The notes: generated by a model not told the origin, from the letters alone. A DNA stretch of 64,000 nucleotides from Salinispora pacifica CNR114 (GCF_000514775.1 NZ_AZWO01000004.1:72089-136088); one strand, 5' to 3'; positions 1 to 10,573 are shown, numbered from the stretch's first letter. Made by a program: numbers and translations.

Positions 1-258
1 GGCGGCGTTCCACGCGCTCTCTCGCCGTCGGGTCACCCCGCCCCGGTCGTCCAGGGCGAACGGCAGCCGGCGCAGCCGCTCCGGCGGTAGGTACGGGGCG
101 ATCGTGGTCTCGGCCCGGCCGGGGGCCGCGGCGCCCGCCGGCCGGTCCAGCACGGGTACGAAGACCACGTCAGCCTCACGCAGCACCCGTACCGCGCGCA
201 CGGTGAGTAGCTCCGGGTCGCCGGGGCCCACCCCGACCCCGGTCAGCGTCACGGTCAT
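1..258 (-). CDS. cobI: Precorrin-2 C20-methyltransferase, 5' part only
   Basis: The first 86 codons are present; the gene runs off the left edge. The product opens with the tetrapyrrole-methylase SAM-binding pattern GVGVGPGDPELLT at about residues 5-17, followed by VRAVRVLREADVVFVPV and a RLPFALDD stretch, which is typical of CobI/CbiL. CobI transfers a methyl group from SAM to C20 of precorrin-2 in the cobalamin pathway. Its ATG overlaps the TGA of cobB (ATGA), so it is the last visible gene of the cob operon and probably translationally coupled. Another tetrapyrrole methylase (CobJ or CobM) is possible but fits the N-terminus less well. Confidence 0.85.
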   Translation of the reverse strand, partial: MTVTLTGVGVGPGDPELLTVRAVRVLREADVVFVPVLDRPAGAAAPGRAETTIAPYLPPERLRRLPFALDDRGGVTRRRESAWNAA

Positions 259-1613
259 CGAGTCGCCGCCGCTACCAGCCGCTGGGCCGCTCGGGGCTGC
301 CCGGCCCAGTGGGTGTGCAGGTACGAGGCGTGGATCCGGCCGGCGACGAAGCCGTGCGCGGCCCCGTCCCAGCGCCACGCCGGCTGCTCACCGTGACCGG
401 GATCGGTGCCGGTGCGGTGGAACTCGTGCCCGCGGACCAGGTCCCCGGCGGCGTGCGGCACCGAGTCGGCGGCGGCGACGGCCGCCCGGTAGCCGAGGGT
501 GAGCCGTCCGGTCATTCGAGCCGTCAGGTCGAGTCGGCCGCACATCGGCACCCCGTCCAGTTCGCGTCCCAGGTAGAGCAGACCCGCGCACTCGGCCACC
601 ACCGGCCCGTCGAAGGCGGCCAGATCGGCGCGCAGCCCGGTGTTGGCGGCAAGCGCCTCCACGTACACCTCGGGAAAGCCGCCGCCGACGACCACGGCCC
701 GGGTACCGGCGGGCAGCGCCTCGTCGCGCAGCGGATCGAACGGCACAACGGTGGCGCCGGCGGCCGTGAGCAGCTCGGTCGTCTCGGCGTAGCCGAAGGT
801 GAAGGCCGGGCCACCGGCGACGGCGACCACCGGCCGGTCGGGCCCGGCCGGGCCGCCGACGGCGGCGGCCGGGTCCCAGGGCAACGCGGTCAGTGGCGGG
901 GCGCTGCGGGCCAACTCCAGCACCGCGTCGAGGTCCACGGTGGCTGCCACCAGGTCGGCCAACGCGTCAACCACGGCGATCGACTCGGCGGCCCGCTCCG
1001 CGACCGGCACCAGGCCCAGGTGACGGGCGGGGGCGGCGACCTCGGCGGCCCGGGTGACCGCGCCCAGCACCGGTACGCCGACCTCGGCCAGGGCCTCGCG
1101 CAGCAGCGACTCGTGCCGGGGCGAGCCGACCCGGTTGAGCACCACCCCGCCGATTCGCACCGCCGGGTCGAAGGCGCTCATTCCGAGGGCCAGGGCGGCG
1201 GCGCTGCGCCCCTGGGCGGTGGTGTCGAGCACCAGCAGCACGGGCGCGGCGACGAGCCGGGCGACGTGGGCGGTGGAGGCGTACCCGCGGCGGCCGACGG
1301 CGCCGTCGTGCAGCCCCATCACCCCCTCGATCACCGCGATGTCGGCGGGGCGGGGCACGGCCGCGCCGTGCCGCAGCAGACCGGCGATCCGCTCCTCCCC
1401 CACCAGCCACGGGTCGAGGTTGCGGCCGGGCCGGCCGGCGGCGAGGGCGTGGTAGCCGGGGTCGATGTAGTCCGGGCCGACCTTGTGTGGACTGACCAGG
1501 TGGCCCCGACGACGCAGCGCGGCGAGCAGCCCGGTGGCGATCGTGGTCTTGCCGTGGCCGCTGGCCGGTGCGGCGACCACCACCCGCGGCAGGGACCAGG
1601 GGGCGTTCACCAT
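255..1613 (-). CDS. cobB: Cobyrinic acid a,c-diamide synthase
   Basis: The product (452 aa) is an ATP-dependent amidase that transfers glutamine-derived ammonia to the a and c side chains of the corrin ring (hydrogenobyrinic acid in the aerobic pathway). The N-terminal P-loop SGHGKTT lies at residues 18-24, followed by PHKVGPDYIDP, a hallmark of CobB/CbiA. The C-terminal half is a class-I glutaminase domain with the Cys nucleophile in VVAECAGLLYLG and a late HASYLHTHW segment. A longer reading frame exists upstream, but the ATG at 1613 was chosen because the protein starts with the P-loop domain. It overlaps the cobO stop by 7 bases, and its own stop overlaps cobI. Confidence 0.95.
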   Translation of the reverse strand: MVNAPWSLPRVVVAAPASGHGKTTIATGLLAALRRRGHLVSPHKVGPDYIDPGYHALAAGRPGRNLDPWLVGEERIAGLLRHGAAVPRPADIAVIEGVMGLHDGAVGRRGYASTAHVARLVAAPVLLVLDTTAQGRSAAALALGMSAFDPAVRIGGVVLNRVGSPRHESLLREALAEVGVPVLGAVTRAAEVAAPARHLGLVPVAERAAESIAVVDALADLVAATVDLDAVLELARSAPPLTALPWDPAAAVGGPAGPDRPVVAVAGGPAFTFGYAETTELLTAAGATVVPFDPLRDEALPAGTRAVVVGGGFPEVYVEALAANTGLRADLAAFDGPVVAECAGLLYLGRELDGVPMCGRLDLTARMTGRLTLGYRAAVAAADSVPHAAGDLVRGHEFHRTGTDPGHGEQPAWRWDGAAHGFVAGRIHASYLHTHWAGQPRAAQRLVAAATR

Positions 1614-2218
1614 TCGATGCCCTTCTGGCCCTTCTGGCCGGCGTCCATCGGATGCTTCACCTTGGTCAGCTCGGCAACCAGGTCGGCGGCGGCCACCAGG
1701 CGCGGGTCGGCGTCCCGACCGGTGATGACGACGTGCTGAAAGCCGGGTCGGGTGGTGAGGGTGTCGACCACCTCGGCGACGTCCACCCAGCCCCACTTCA
1801 TCGGGTAGGTGAACTCGTCGAGCACGTAGAGGCCGTACCGCTGGGCGGTCAGGTCGCGCTGGATCTGCCGCCACCCCTCGCGGGCGTCGGCGGCGTGGTC
1901 GGCCGTACCGTCGCGCTGGATCCAGGACCAGCCCTCACCCATCTTGTGCCAGCTCACCGGGGCACCCTGGCCGGTCTGCTCGTGTACCTCGCCGAGGGCG
2001 CGGAACGCGCTCTCCTCGCCCACCCGCCACTTGGCGCTCTTGACGAACTGGAACACCCCGATCGGCAGTCCCGCGGTCCAGGCCCGCAGCGCGAGGCCGA
2101 AGGCGGCGGTGGACTTCCCCTTCATCGATCCGGTGTGGACGATCAGCAACGGGCGGTTCCGCCGCTGCCGGGTCGTGAGCCCGTCGGCCGGCACCTGCGT
2201 CGGTTTGCCCTGCGGCAT
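1607..2218 (-). CDS. cobO: Cob(I)yrinic acid a,c-diamide adenosyltransferase
   Basis: The product (203 aa) belongs to the CobA/CobO/BtuR family that adenosylates the reduced corrinoid cobalt. The P-loop HTGSMKGKST is at residues 28-37, followed by AAFGLALRAWTAG. The conserved RDGTADHAADAREGW and YVLDEFTYPMKWGWVD segments are also present. Length matches the family. Its ATG shares one base with the stop of the upstream chelatase gene (TGATG), and its stop overlaps cobB, so expression is coupled through the operon. Family assignment is secure. Confidence 0.95.
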   Translation of the reverse strand: MPQGKPTQVPADGLTTRQRRNRPLLIVHTGSMKGKSTAAFGLALRAWTAGLPIGVFQFVKSAKWRVGEESAFRALGEVHEQTGQGAPVSWHKMGEGWSWIQRDGTADHAADAREGWRQIQRDLTAQRYGLYVLDEFTYPMKWGWVDVAEVVDTLTTRPGFQHVVITGRDADPRLVAAADLVAELTKVKHPMDAGQKGQKGIEW

Positions 2219-4440
2219 CAGCGCACGCTCCGCTCCGCGGCGAAGCCGGCGGTCGCCAACGCCGCCAACGGGGCGGTCGTCACGGTGGGCAGGGGGTGGT
2301 GGGCGGCGGCCAGCTGGGTGGCCAGGCGGCGGGCCAGGGCGAGTCGGACGGGGCCGGACTCGCAGTCCACGACGACACAGGGGGCGCCGGTCGCGCGCAG
2401 CACCGCCGCCGCCCGCGCCGCGCGGGGCAACGGGTCGGCGCCGGCGGTGGCCCGACCATCGGTCAGGACCAGGGTCAACGGTTGCCGGCGGGGATCCCGC
2501 AGGCGCTCCACCCGCAGCAGCTCGGCGGCGGCGAGCAGGCCCTCCGCGAGCGGGGTACGCCCACCGGTGGGCAGCTCGGCCAGCCGGGTGGAGGCGGCGA
2601 GCACCGAGGCGGTGGCCGGCAGCAGGACCTGCGCGCCAGCACCGCGGAAGGCGACCACCGCCACCTTGTCGCGGCGCTGGTAGGCGTCGGTGAGCAGGGC
2701 GAGCACCGCGCCCTTGACGGCACTCATCCGCTGCCGGGCACCCATCGAACCGCTGGCGTCCACCACGAAGAGCACCAGGTTGCCCGCCCGCCCCTCCCGA
2801 ACGGCCTCCCGTACGTCAGCCGGGTGGATCCGCAGCGGTCCACCGGCCCGTCCCCGGGCGACCTGGTGCCCGGCGGCGGTCCGGATCGTCGCCGGCAGGT
2901 GCAGCGCGCCGAGGCGGCCGGCCGGCACCCGGGCGCCGGTGGTGCGACCGCGCCCGGTCCGCGCCCGCGACCGCCGGCCCGGCACCCCCTCGCTGATGCC
3001 CGGCACGGTGAACAACCGCGCCCGGAGCCCGAGCTGCGGGGCGGCCACCGGGTGCGGGACCCCGCCCGGGTGCGCGTCCCGGCTCGGATGCGCGGACGGG
3101 GACGCACCGTCCTCGGGGACCGCGGGTCGGTCCGGATCGGACGGCTCAGCCGCGGAGCCGGTGCCGCCATCGGGGTGGATGCCCGCCGTGGAGCCGGTGT
3201 CCGGCTCGGTCCCGGTGTCGCCGGCCGGGTCGCCCGCACCACCGGGACCGGTGCCCCCGCCCGGACCGCCGTCCGGTGTGGTGCCGCCCCCCGGACCGCC
3301 GTCGGGACCGGCGTCATCCCCCGGATCACGGCCCGGACCGGTGCTGTCGTCCGGGTCGTCGGGATGCTCCTCCTGCGCCCGGTTCAGCGCCTCGTCCAGG
3401 CGTTGTTCGTCCAGTCCCGGCGGGTCGAACGGATCCCGGCGGCGGCGGTGCGGCAGGGCGAGGCGGGCAGCCACCCGAACGTCCTCCGCGCTCACCCGGT
3501 CCCGACGCTGCCAGGCGGCGTGCGCCACGGCGGTCCGGGCGATGACGATGTCGGCCCGCATCCCGTCCACGTCGAACGCCGCGCAGACCTCGGCGATCTG
3601 CCGCAGGGCCGCGTCGGTCAACACCACCCGGTCCAGCCGGGCGCGGGCCTCGGCCACCCGCCCGGCGACCGCCGCGTCCTCCCCCGCCCAGCGGGCGGCG
3701 AAGCCGGCGGGGTCCGCGTCGGCATCGAGCCGGCGACGCACCACCTCCACCCGTACGGCCGGGTCGCGGCTGGCCGTCACCTCGACGGTCAGCCCGAACC
3801 GGTCGAGGAATTGCGGACGCAGCTCCCCCTCCTCCGGGTTCATCGTGCCGACCAGCAGGAACCGGGCCGCGTGGCGGACCGACACGCCCTCCCGCTCAAC
3901 GTGGCAGCGCCCCATCGCGGCGGCGTCCAACAGCAGGTCGACCAGATGGTCGTGGAGCAGGTTCACCTCGTCGACATAGAGCACCCCCCGGTGGGCGGCG
4001 GCGAGCAGGCCGGGCTCGTAGGCGCGGACTCCGTCGGCGATTACCCGCTCCAGGTCGAGCGAGCCGACCACCCGGTCCTCGGCGGCGCCGACCGGCAGTT
4101 CGACCAACGCGGCCGGGCGACGTTCGGTCGCCGGCACCGCCGGGTGGGGCCCGTCCGGGCAGCCGGGATCAGGCGTCTGCGGATCGCAGGCGAACCGGCA
4201 GTCGGCGACCCGAACCACCGGCGGCAGCAGCGCGGCGAGGGCGCGCACCGCGGTCGACTTGGCGGTGCCCTTCTCGCCCCGCACCAGCACCCCGCCGATC
4301 GCCGGGTTGACCGCGTTCAGCAGCAGCGCCAGGCGCATGTCGGCCATGCCGAGTACGGCCGAGAACGGGTAGTTCGCCCCGGGCGCCTCCGGCCGCGGCA
4401 GCCGTGCAACCCGCAGGCCCGGTTCACTCGTCGTGCTCAT
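2218..4440 (-). CDS. Putative cobaltochelatase subunit, ChlI-ChlD (AAA+ plus VWA) fusion
   Basis: The product is 740 aa. The N-terminal AAA+ ATPase domain has a Walker [10 protein letters not shown] at 55-63 and a Walker-B-like YVDEVNLL. A Pro/Gly/Asp-rich linker follows, made of degenerate DGGPGGG units. The C-terminal von Willebrand A domain has a MIDAS motif VVDASGSMG near residue 555. This is the ChlI plus ChlD architecture of magnesium chelatases. Next to cobN it most likely supplies the ATPase/VWA functions (CobS/CobT equivalents) that insert cobalt into hydrogenobyrinic acid a,c-diamide; that role is inferred from context. The start overlaps the cobN stop (ATGA). A much longer frame continues upstream through cobN and is a shadow. 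Confidence 0.9.
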   Translation of the reverse strand: MSTTSEPGLRVARLPRPEAPGANYPFSAVLGMADMRLALLLNAVNPAIGGVLVRGEKGTAKSTAVRALAALLPPVVRVADCRFACDPQTPDPGCPDGPHPAVPATERRPAALVELPVGAAEDRVVGSLDLERVIADGVRAYEPGLLAAAHRGVLYVDEVNLLHDHLVDLLLDAAAMGRCHVEREGVSVRHAARFLLVGTMNPEEGELRPQFLDRFGLTVEVTASRDPAVRVEVVRRRLDADADPAGFAARWAGEDAAVAGRVAEARARLDRVVLTDAALRQIAEVCAAFDVDGMRADIVIARTAVAHAAWQRRDRVSAEDVRVAARLALPHRRRRDPFDPPGLDEQRLDEALNRAQEEHPDDPDDSTGPGRDPGDDAGPDGGPGGGTTPDGGPGGGTGPGGAGDPAGDTGTEPDTGSTAGIHPDGGTGSAAEPSDPDRPAVPEDGASPSAHPSRDAHPGGVPHPVAAPQLGLRARLFTVPGISEGVPGRRSRARTGRGRTTGARVPAGRLGALHLPATIRTAAGHQVARGRAGGPLRIHPADVREAVREGRAGNLVLFVVDASGSMGARQRMSAVKGAVLALLTDAYQRRDKVAVVAFRGAGAQVLLPATASVLAASTRLAELPTGGRTPLAEGLLAAAELLRVERLRDPRRQPLTLVLTDGRATAGADPLPRAARAAAVLRATGAPCVVVDCESGPVRLALARRLATQLAAAHHPLPTVTTAPLAALATAGFAAERSVR

Positions 4441-7400
4441 CCGCGCTCCTCCAGATCGCCCTCGCTGGCCAGATACGTCTCCCGGAGGCGGTCCAGGGTG
4501 CTCGGCTCCGGCTTTGCCCACAGCCCCCGGTCGGCGGCCTCCAGCAGCCGTTCGGTCATGCCCCGCAGCGCCCACGGGTTGGACCGCTCCAGGAACTCCC
4601 GGGTCTCGGCGTCGAACAGGTACGCCTCGGCGAGCCGCTCGTACATCCAGTCGTCGACCACGCCCGCGGTGGCGTCGTAGCCGAACAGGTAGTCGACGGT
4701 GGCCGCCAGCTCGAAGGCGCCCTTGTAGCCGTGCCGGCGCATCGCCGCGACCCACCTCGGGTTGACCACCCGGGCCCGGAACACCCGGCGGGTCTCCTCG
4801 CTGAGGGTGCGGGTCCGCACGTCGTGCGGCATCGCCGAGTCGCCGACGTACGCGGCCGGGGCGGCACCGGTGAGGTGCCGGACCATCGCCACCATCCCGC
4901 CGTGGTACTGGAAGTAGTCGTCGGAGTCGACGATGTCGTGCTCCCGGGTGTCCTGGTTCTTCACCGCCACGGCGATCCGCGCGAAGGCGCGTTCCATGTC
5001 GGTGCGGGCCTCCCGGCCGTCCAGCCCCCGTCCGTACGCGTAGCCGCCCCACACCGCGTACACCTCGGCCAGGTCTGCGTCGCTGCGCCAGTTCCGGGCG
5101 TCGATCAGCGGAAGCAGCCCGGCCCCGTACGCGCCCGGCTTCGACCCGAAGATCCGCGCGGTGGCCCGGCGCTCGTCGCCGTGCCCGGCGAGGTCCTCGG
5201 CCACGTGCGCCCGGAGGTGGTTGTCCGAGGCCGACTCGTCCAGCGCGGCCACCTGTCGTACCGCGTCGTCCATGAGCGCCACCACGTGCGGAAAGGCGTC
5301 CCGGAAGAAGCCGGAGATGCGGACGGTCACATCGATGCGGGGGCGACCCAACTCGGCCAGGGGCACCACCTCGACCCCGGTCACCCGCCGGGACCGGTCG
5401 TCCCAGGTGGGTCGACAGCCGAGCAACGCGAGTACCTCGGCGATGTCGTCGCCCTGCGTGCGCATGGCGCTGGTGCCCCACACGGTGAGCCCGACCGAGC
5501 GCGGGTACACCCCGGTGTCGGCGAGGTGCCGGCTCAGCAGCGAGTCGGCCAGGGCCACGCCGACGTCCCAGGCGTTGCGGCTGGGGATCGCCTTCGGGTC
5601 GACCGAGTAGAAGTTGCGACCGGTGGGCAGCACGTTGACCAGGCCCCGGGTGGGTGATCCGGACGGGCCGGGGGGCACGAACCGCCCGTTGAGGGCGGCG
5701 AGGGTGTGCGCCAGCTCGTCGGTGGTGCGCTCCAGCCGCGGCACCAGTTCGGTGGCGGCGAAGCGCAGCACCGCGGCGGCCTCCGGGATCGCCCGGCCGG
5801 TGACCTCGGAGACGACCTCCGGCGCCCGGTCGGGGGGCCAGCCGAGCGTCTCCATCCCGAGGGCGAGGCGCCGGGCCAGACCCTCGATCAGGTCGACGGC
5901 GTCGGCGGCGGTGCCGGCCGGCCCACCGGCCACGTCGGTCAGCGCGGCCGGCACCCGCACCCGGGCTCCGGGCGCGGCGAGCAGCACGGTTTCGTCCAGG
6001 CCGTAGCTGGCGGCGAGGGCCTGCCGCAGGCCGGGCAGGGCCCGGGTCCCGCCCCACACCTGTGGGGAGCGCAGCACGGCGAGCACCAGGTTGACCCGCG
6101 CCTCGCCGGCGGGTGCTTCGGCCAGCACGTGCAGGCCGTCGCGGATCTGCACGTCCTTGACCTCGCAGAGGTAACCGTCGAGGTGCAACACGAAGTCGTC
6201 GAAGTCGTCGGCGGCCGGCATCTCCGACTGGTGCAGGTCGTGGTGCAGCTCCGCGGTGCGCACCAGCTCCCAGATCTGTCCCCGTACGACGGGCACCTTC
6301 GCCGGGTCGAGCGCCTGCACGGTGGCGTACTCGTCGAGTAGCTGCTCCAGCTTCGCCAGGTCCCCGTACGTCTCGGCGCGGGCCATCGGCGGCACCAGAT
6401 GGTCGACGACGACCGCGTGCGCGCGGCGCTTGGCCTGCGTCCCCTCCCCCGGGTCGTTGACGATGAACGGGTACACCAACGGCAGGTCGCCGAGGACCGC
6501 GTCTGGGGCGCAGTCGGCGGCCAGCCCGAGGCCCTTGCCCGGTAGCCACTCCAGGGTGCCGTGCTTGCCCAGGTGCACCACGGCGTCCACGCCGAAGCCC
6601 CCCGCCGCGGCGGGGGCGGCCAGCCACCGGTACGCGGCCAGGTAGTGGTGACTCGGGGGCAGGTCCGGGTCGTGGTAGATGGCGATCGGGTTCTCCCCGA
6701 AGCCGCGGGGCGGCTGGATCAGCAGGACCACGTTGCCGAACCGGAGGCCGGCCAGGACGAGGTCGCCGCCGTCGGTGTACAGCTCCCCCGGTGGCTCCCC
6801 CCAGTGGCTGATCATGGCGCCGCGCAGCGGCGCGGGCACCTGGTCGAACCACCGCCGATACGTCTCCCGCGGTACCCGCGCGCTGGCGGTGCCGAGCTGC
6901 TCGGGGGTGAGCCACTCGACGTCGTGGCCGCCGGCGGCGATGAGGGCGTGGATGAGGGCGTCCCCGTCGTCCGGGACGGGCGTCGCGCCGAGGTCGTAGC
7001 CGGCGGCGGCGAGCGCGGCGAGCAGCCGCACCGCGCTGGCCGGGGTGTCCAGGCCGACGGCGTTGCCGACCCGGGAGTGCTTCGTCGGGTACGAGCTGAG
7101 CACCACCGCCACCCGTTTGTCGGCGTTCGGCAGGTGCCGCAGCCGGGCGTGCCGGACGGCGATTCCGGCCACCCGGGCGGCGCGCTCCGGGTCCGGCGCG
7201 TAGACCGACAGCCCGTCGGCGTCGAGCTGTTTGAACGAGAACGGCACGGCGACGATCCGCCCGTCGAACTCGGGGATCGCCACCTGCATCGCCGCGTCCA
7301 ACGGGGACAATCCGGCGTCGCTGTCGGCCCACTGCTCCCGCGTACTGGTGAGGCAGAGCGCCTGGATAACCGGCAGGTCGAGGGCGGCGAGCGCACCCAC

Positions 7401-8105
7401 GTCCCAGGCGTCCTCGTCGCCACCGCCGGCCGCCTCGGTGGCCACGGTGCCCCCGGCGGCGAGCACGGTGACCAGCAGCGCGTCGCAGCGGGCGAAGAGT
7501 TCCAGTGGGCCCGTGCCGGCGGTCAGGCCGCGCAGCGAGCCGCAGAAGATCGGCGCCGCGTTGCCGCCCGCGGCCTCCACGGCGTCGGCGAGCGTGTCCA
7601 CGAAGGCGGTGTTGCCGGCGAGCGCGTGCGCCCGGTAGAAGACGATCCCGACGGTCGGCCGGTCCGGGTCGGCCGACCGTGCACCGTGCGTCCCGTACGC
7701 CGGGGTCGGGGTGGGGGGCGTGAACCCCTCCCCGGTGAGCAGCACCGTGTCGGAGAGGAACCGGGCCAGCTGCGCCAGGTTCTCCGGGCCCCCCTCGACC
7801 AGGTAGGACAGGGCTTGGGTGGTGACACCGGAGGGCACGGTGGAGGCGGCGGTCAGCTCGGCGTCGGGGACGCTCTCCCCGCCCAGCACCACCGTCGGCA
7901 CGCCCGAGGCGAGGATCGCGGCCAGTCCGTCCGGCCAAGCGGCCCGGCCACCGAGCAGGCGTACGACGGCCAGGTCCACGCCGTCGAGCAGTTCCGGGAC
8001 GCTGTCAACGGCCACCCGGGTCGGGTTGGCCAGGCGATAGTCGGCCCCGCTGGCCCGCGCGGCGAGCAGGTCGGTGTCGGCAGTGGAGAGCAGCAGAATG
8101 CGCAC
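4437..8105 (-). CDS. cobN: Cobaltochelatase subunit CobN
   Basis: This 1222-aa protein is the large subunit of aerobic ATP-dependent cobaltochelatase, which inserts Co2+ into hydrogenobyrinic acid a,c-diamide. CobN/BchH hallmarks include [45 protein letters not shown] and [20 protein letters not shown]. The length is usual for CobN. The GTG at 8105 follows a GGAG ribosome binding site six bases upstream and gives the expected [12 protein letters not shown] start. The gene heads the operon and lies about 315 bases downstream of the cobalamin riboswitch, so end-product repression by adenosylcobalamin is likely. Confidence 0.96.
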   Translation of the reverse strand: MRILLLSTADTDLLAARASGADYRLANPTRVAVDSVPELLDGVDLAVVRLLGGRAAWPDGLAAILASGVPTVVLGGESVPDAELTAASTVPSGVTTQALSYLVEGGPENLAQLARFLSDTVLLTGEGFTPPTPTPAYGTHGARSADPDRPTVGIVFYRAHALAGNTAFVDTLADAVEAAGGNAAPIFCGSLRGLTAGTGPLELFARCDALLVTVLAAGGTVATEAAGGGDEDAWDVGALAALDLPVIQALCLTSTREQWADSDAGLSPLDAAMQVAIPEFDGRIVAVPFSFKQLDADGLSVYAPDPERAARVAGIAVRHARLRHLPNADKRVAVVLSSYPTKHSRVGNAVGLDTPASAVRLLAALAAAGYDLGATPVPDDGDALIHALIAAGGHDVEWLTPEQLGTASARVPRETYRRWFDQVPAPLRGAMISHWGEPPGELYTDGGDLVLAGLRFGNVVLLIQPPRGFGENPIAIYHDPDLPPSHHYLAAYRWLAAPAAAGGFGVDAVVHLGKHGTLEWLPGKGLGLAADCAPDAVLGDLPLVYPFIVNDPGEGTQAKRRAHAVVVDHLVPPMARAETYGDLAKLEQLLDEYATVQALDPAKVPVVRGQIWELVRTAELHHDLHQSEMPAADDFDDFVLHLDGYLCEVKDVQIRDGLHVLAEAPAGEARVNLVLAVLRSPQVWGGTRALPGLRQALAASYGLDETVLLAAPGARVRVPAALTDVAGGPAGTAADAVDLIEGLARRLALGMETLGWPPDRAPEVVSEVTGRAIPEAAAVLRFAATELVPRLERTTDELAHTLAALNGRFVPPGPSGSPTRGLVNVLPTGRNFYSVDPKAIPSRNAWDVGVALADSLLSRHLADTGVYPRSVGLTVWGTSAMRTQGDDIAEVLALLGCRPTWDDRSRRVTGVEVVPLAELGRPRIDVTVRISGFFRDAFPHVVALMDDAVRQVAALDESASDNHLRAHVAEDLAGHGDERRATARIFGSKPGAYGAGLLPLIDARNWRSDADLAEVYAVWGGYAYGRGLDGREARTDMERAFARIAVAVKNQDTREHDIVDSDDYFQYHGGMVAMVRHLTGAAPAAYVGDSAMPHDVRTRTLSEETRRVFRARVVNPRWVAAMRRHGYKGAFELAATVDYLFGYDATAGVVDDWMYERLAEAYLFDAETREFLERSNPWALRGMTERLLEAADRGLWAKPEPSTLDRLRETYLASEGDLEERG

Positions 8106-8235
8106 GGCAAACTCCGGAGAGTGACGCCCGCACGGAGGGGCGGACGATCAGCGAGACGGGAGATGATTCGGCTTCACGGGCGCCACCTCGGACCACCCGA
8201 CTGGGTGGCCGACGGGGGCGCGCGTCAGGCAGCGA

Positions 8236-8385
8236 TCAACCGCGGGCAGCGGGGTCGAGAACGGCGGCACCGAGCACGGCAGCGGGGCCAGTCGCGGCAG
8301 CGCCAGGCCGCGGACCGGTCGCGGACCTGCCGCCGCCCGCCAGATTGGTACGACAGCTGTCGATGGGTGGGACGCTACGCGTCAT
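8236..8385 (-). CDS. Possible small leader ORF between riboswitch and cobN (49 aa)
   Basis: A 49-codon ORF starts at the ATG at 8385 behind the strong ribosome binding site GAGGAGGA (8390-8397) with 4-5 base spacing. The product is rich in Gly, Ala and Pro, with no domain, signal or membrane segment that I recognise. It is the first start codon after the cobalamin riboswitch and ends 130 bases before cobN. A 7-base anti-Shine-Dalgarno (TCCTCCT on this strand, 8502-8508) lies inside the riboswitch and could pair with its ribosome binding site. It may be a regulatory leader or a chance ORF; its function is unknown. Confidence 0.4.
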   Translation of the reverse strand: MTRSVPPIDSCRTNLAGGGRSATGPRPGAAATGPAAVLGAAVLDPAARG

Positions 8386-8414
8386 CGGGTCCTCCTCGGG
8401 TATCCACGCCCTGG

Positions 8415-8605
8415 GGTGCACCGACGGCCGAAGTATCCTGGCTCCCGGATCGATGCTCACCCCGGCCTTCCAACCGTGCGACGCACGGTCGTGGCTCCAC
8501 AAGGAGGATCACTCCCCGGTGACAGTGGCGGGACCGCGCCGGATTCACACCGGCTTCCTTCACTGCCGTCCGGCCGCGAACTCTGCCACACCAGTACGTC
8601 CGGGT
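8415..8605 (-). ncRNA. Cobalamin (AdoCbl) riboswitch
   Basis: On the minus strand the segment reads GGAAGCCGGTGTGAATCCGG, then GCGGTCCCGCCACTGTCA, then several stems, and ends with AGCCAGGATACTTCGGCC. These correspond to the conserved 5' GGTGNGAATCC box, the B12-box-like CCGCNACTGT core and the GCCAGGAnAC 3' element of cobalamin riboswitches. It lies upstream of cobN in the same direction, as expected for feedback control of cobalamin synthesis. The outer ends are approximate. No clear intrinsic terminator follows, which suggests control of translation initiation. Confidence 0.9.
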
Positions 8606-8670
8606 CAACGAAACGAGAGGAGCCCAGCGGTCAACCGGTCCCGGAGCCACGGCCCCGGAGGGCACGGGGG

Positions 8671-9015
8671 CTACCGAAGGCGCCGCTCCGGGTGGGCCCG
8701 GTTCCAGGCGCGCATCCGCTCCGGGTAGCCCATCTTGGCCGCTTCGTACAGCGGCAGGGCCAGTCGGCGGGCGAGGGACGCAGCAACCCGTGGCGACCCG
8801 GTACGGCGGCGGATCCACTCGCCGTCGTGCGCGATCGCCACCACCGTCGTGTCCGTCGCCGTCGTCTCCGGCTCCAGGTAGAACTCGACCCCGGTCCGGC
8901 TGGCGGCGAACTGCTCCAGCGCCACCAGGTCCGCGCGGGTGCCCTCCCGGTCGAGCTTCGTCGGCACCCCGTCAGCTTCCCAGGTACGCGACCGCTTCCG
9001 ACTGAACCAGCCCAT
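8671..9015 (-). CDS. Conserved hypothetical protein (114 aa)
   Basis: I do not recognise a domain. The ATG at 9015 is preceded by a near-perfect ribosome binding site (AAGGAGGAG); a longer frame reaching 9162 lacks one. The product begins MGWFSRKRSRTWEADG, has a stretch with acidic beta-strand character (VEFYLEPETTATDTTVVAIA) and a basic C-terminus (MRAWNRAHPERRLR). No signal peptide or membrane helix is seen, so it is probably cytosolic. It stands between the cobalamin riboswitch and the pucR-like gene on the same strand, in no obvious operon. Confidence 0.6.
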   Translation of the reverse strand: MGWFSRKRSRTWEADGVPTKLDREGTRADLVALEQFAASRTGVEFYLEPETTATDTTVVAIAHDGEWIRRRTGSPRVAASLARRLALPLYEAAKMGYPERMRAWNRAHPERRLR

Positions 9016-9158
9016 GCCGCTCCTCCTTGCATCTCCGGTGCCGCCGGCCTCCAGTGCACCACCCTTGGCTGAGCGCCGTCTGTACGCCCCCTGATGACGC
9101 GCTGAGGATGCACCGCCGGCCGGTGGTGCAGCAAGCCCGCGGGGAGGCATCGGCCGGC

Positions 9159-10379
9159 TCACCGCCCCGGGGGCGACGGGAGTGAGGCGTGCGTCACCGC
9201 GAGCACGAGCCGGTCCCAGGAGTGGGTCAGACTACGACCGGTGAGCTCGGTGAGCCGGCGGAGCCGATGGCGCATGGTCTGCGGGTGCAGTCCGACCGCG
9301 GTCGCGGCCTCGATCGCCGACCCGTGGGTGAGGTACGCGTGCAGCCCTTCGAGCAGGTGGGCGTTGGCGGGGGTGAGCACCGGCCCGAGGACCGCGGCGT
9401 GCAGTGCGGCACGGTCGACGGGAGGCGTGCCGTGCAGTACCGCGACGGTGAGCGCGTCGCCACGGTCGAGCACGGTCCGGCGGGCGAACGCCGCCACGGG
9501 TGCGTGCTTCAGCGCGGAAACCGCAGCCCGGTAGTCCTGCGGCAGGGTCGCCGGGGAAGCTCCGCTGATCAGACAGGCCCGCCAACCGCCCGCGGCCACG
9601 GCCGTCACGACCTCGGACCGATCGTGCTCGTCCGGGAGCAGCAGGACACCGGCGCCGGCCCGCACCGTGCTCAACAGCGCACCGGTACTCAGGTCGACCG
9701 GGCCGTGGTCCGCGCCGACGGCTGGCGACGCAACGAGCGTGGCGACGCGGGCCGGGTGGGTTTCCGGGCTCTTCGGGTCACCCACGGCGAGGAGGAGGCC
9801 GAAGCTGGCGGGAACGCGGACGTTGAGCTGCTCGGTACGGTCGGCGAGGGCACCGGGCGAGGTCTGGCGACCGGCGAGCAGATCGTGCAGGAACTCGTCG
9901 ATCAGTCGACGCCGGTCGGTGATCAACTCGGCGGCCTTGTGCTGATAGCCGTTGGCCAACGCCTCGGACAACTCGTCGAGCGCGGCGACCAGGGCCTGCA
10001 CCAGCGCGGCGAGGTCGGCGACCGTCAGCCCGGGCGGGGCATGCTCGGCGACAGCGTCGGTGATGATGGCCGCCGCGACGCGATAGGCGCGCAGCACCGC
10101 CAGCAGCGGCCGACCGTCGGTGGCGCGGGTGGCGCCGATGCCCCGAAAGCGGCTGATGTCCCGGGTGGTGAGCCGAGTGCCGTCCACCCACATCTCGGTG
10201 AGCCGGGTGACGGCCCACTGGGCGATGGCCGTGACCTCCCGCAGTTGGGCGTCGCTGAGTTCGCGGTAGATCGGGACCTGGTCGACGACCGCGCCGACCA
10301 TCTCGTCCACGAGGGTCGAGCTACGCTCGGTGAGCATCCGATGTACGACCAGCCGTTCCGCGAGGCCCACCCCGGTCAC
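9159..10379 (-). CDS. PucR-family transcriptional regulator
   Basis: The product (406 aa) has the layout of CdaR/PucR regulators: a helical N-terminal half (about 1-160), a GGDEF-like middle region, and a C-terminal helix-turn-helix near residues 340-395 with LLEGLHAYLTHGSAIEAA followed by VGLHPQTMRHRLRRLTELTG. Such proteins commonly activate catabolic or stationary-phase genes. It is transcribed divergently from the FAD-dependent dehydrogenase at 10574 with 194 bases between them, so that gene is the obvious candidate target. The start is a GTG at 10379; an internal ATG (MLTERSS) is an alternative. Its ligand is unknown. Confidence 0.85.
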   Translation of the reverse strand: MTGVGLAERLVVHRMLTERSSTLVDEMVGAVVDQVPIYRELSDAQLREVTAIAQWAVTRLTEMWVDGTRLTTRDISRFRGIGATRATDGRPLLAVLRAYRVAAAIITDAVAEHAPPGLTVADLAALVQALVAALDELSEALANGYQHKAAELITDRRRLIDEFLHDLLAGRQTSPGALADRTEQLNVRVPASFGLLLAVGDPKSPETHPARVATLVASPAVGADHGPVDLSTGALLSTVRAGAGVLLLPDEHDRSEVVTAVAAGGWRACLISGASPATLPQDYRAAVSALKHAPVAAFARRTVLDRGDALTVAVLHGTPPVDRAALHAAVLGPVLTPANAHLLEGLHAYLTHGSAIEAATAVGLHPQTMRHRLRRLTELTGRSLTHSWDRLVLAVTHASLPSPPGR

Positions 10380-10573
10380 CGCCCCTCGCGCTGCCAGCCG
10401 GCCCGACCGCCCCCCGGACCGCGCGGGTTGACAATACTCATGCTCACCTAGTGCGGAAGTGGTGGCGTCAACCGGTTGGCTGCGGCACGGTGGGGCAACC
10501 CCCGGCGCCGCCCCGCTCCCCGCGATCGGCCCGGAAGCGGGTCAATGCCCGCTCGCACCGATAGGAGGCAGCC

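Noticed and set aside
255..1874. A 539-aa reading of cobB with 87 extra N-terminal residues
   Set aside because: The extra part overlaps cobO in another frame, is Arg/Gly-rich and lacks similarity to CobB; the ATG at 1613 gives the normal start.
3200..3340. Repeats of a CCGCCGTCGGGACCGG type, considered as a CRISPR or regulatory array
   Set aside because: They encode the Gly/Pro/Asp-rich linker of the chelatase subunit, keep the reading frame and have no spacers.
2690..3979. Long plus-strand frames antisense to the cob operon
   Set aside because: Compositional shadows of high-G+C coding sequence; Ser/Arg/Pro-rich, no domains.
2218..7938. A 1906-aa open frame covering the chelatase and most of cobN on the minus strand
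   Set aside because: Only the 740-aa C-terminal part is a real protein; the rest is an Arg/Gly/Pro-rich shadow of cobN in another frame.
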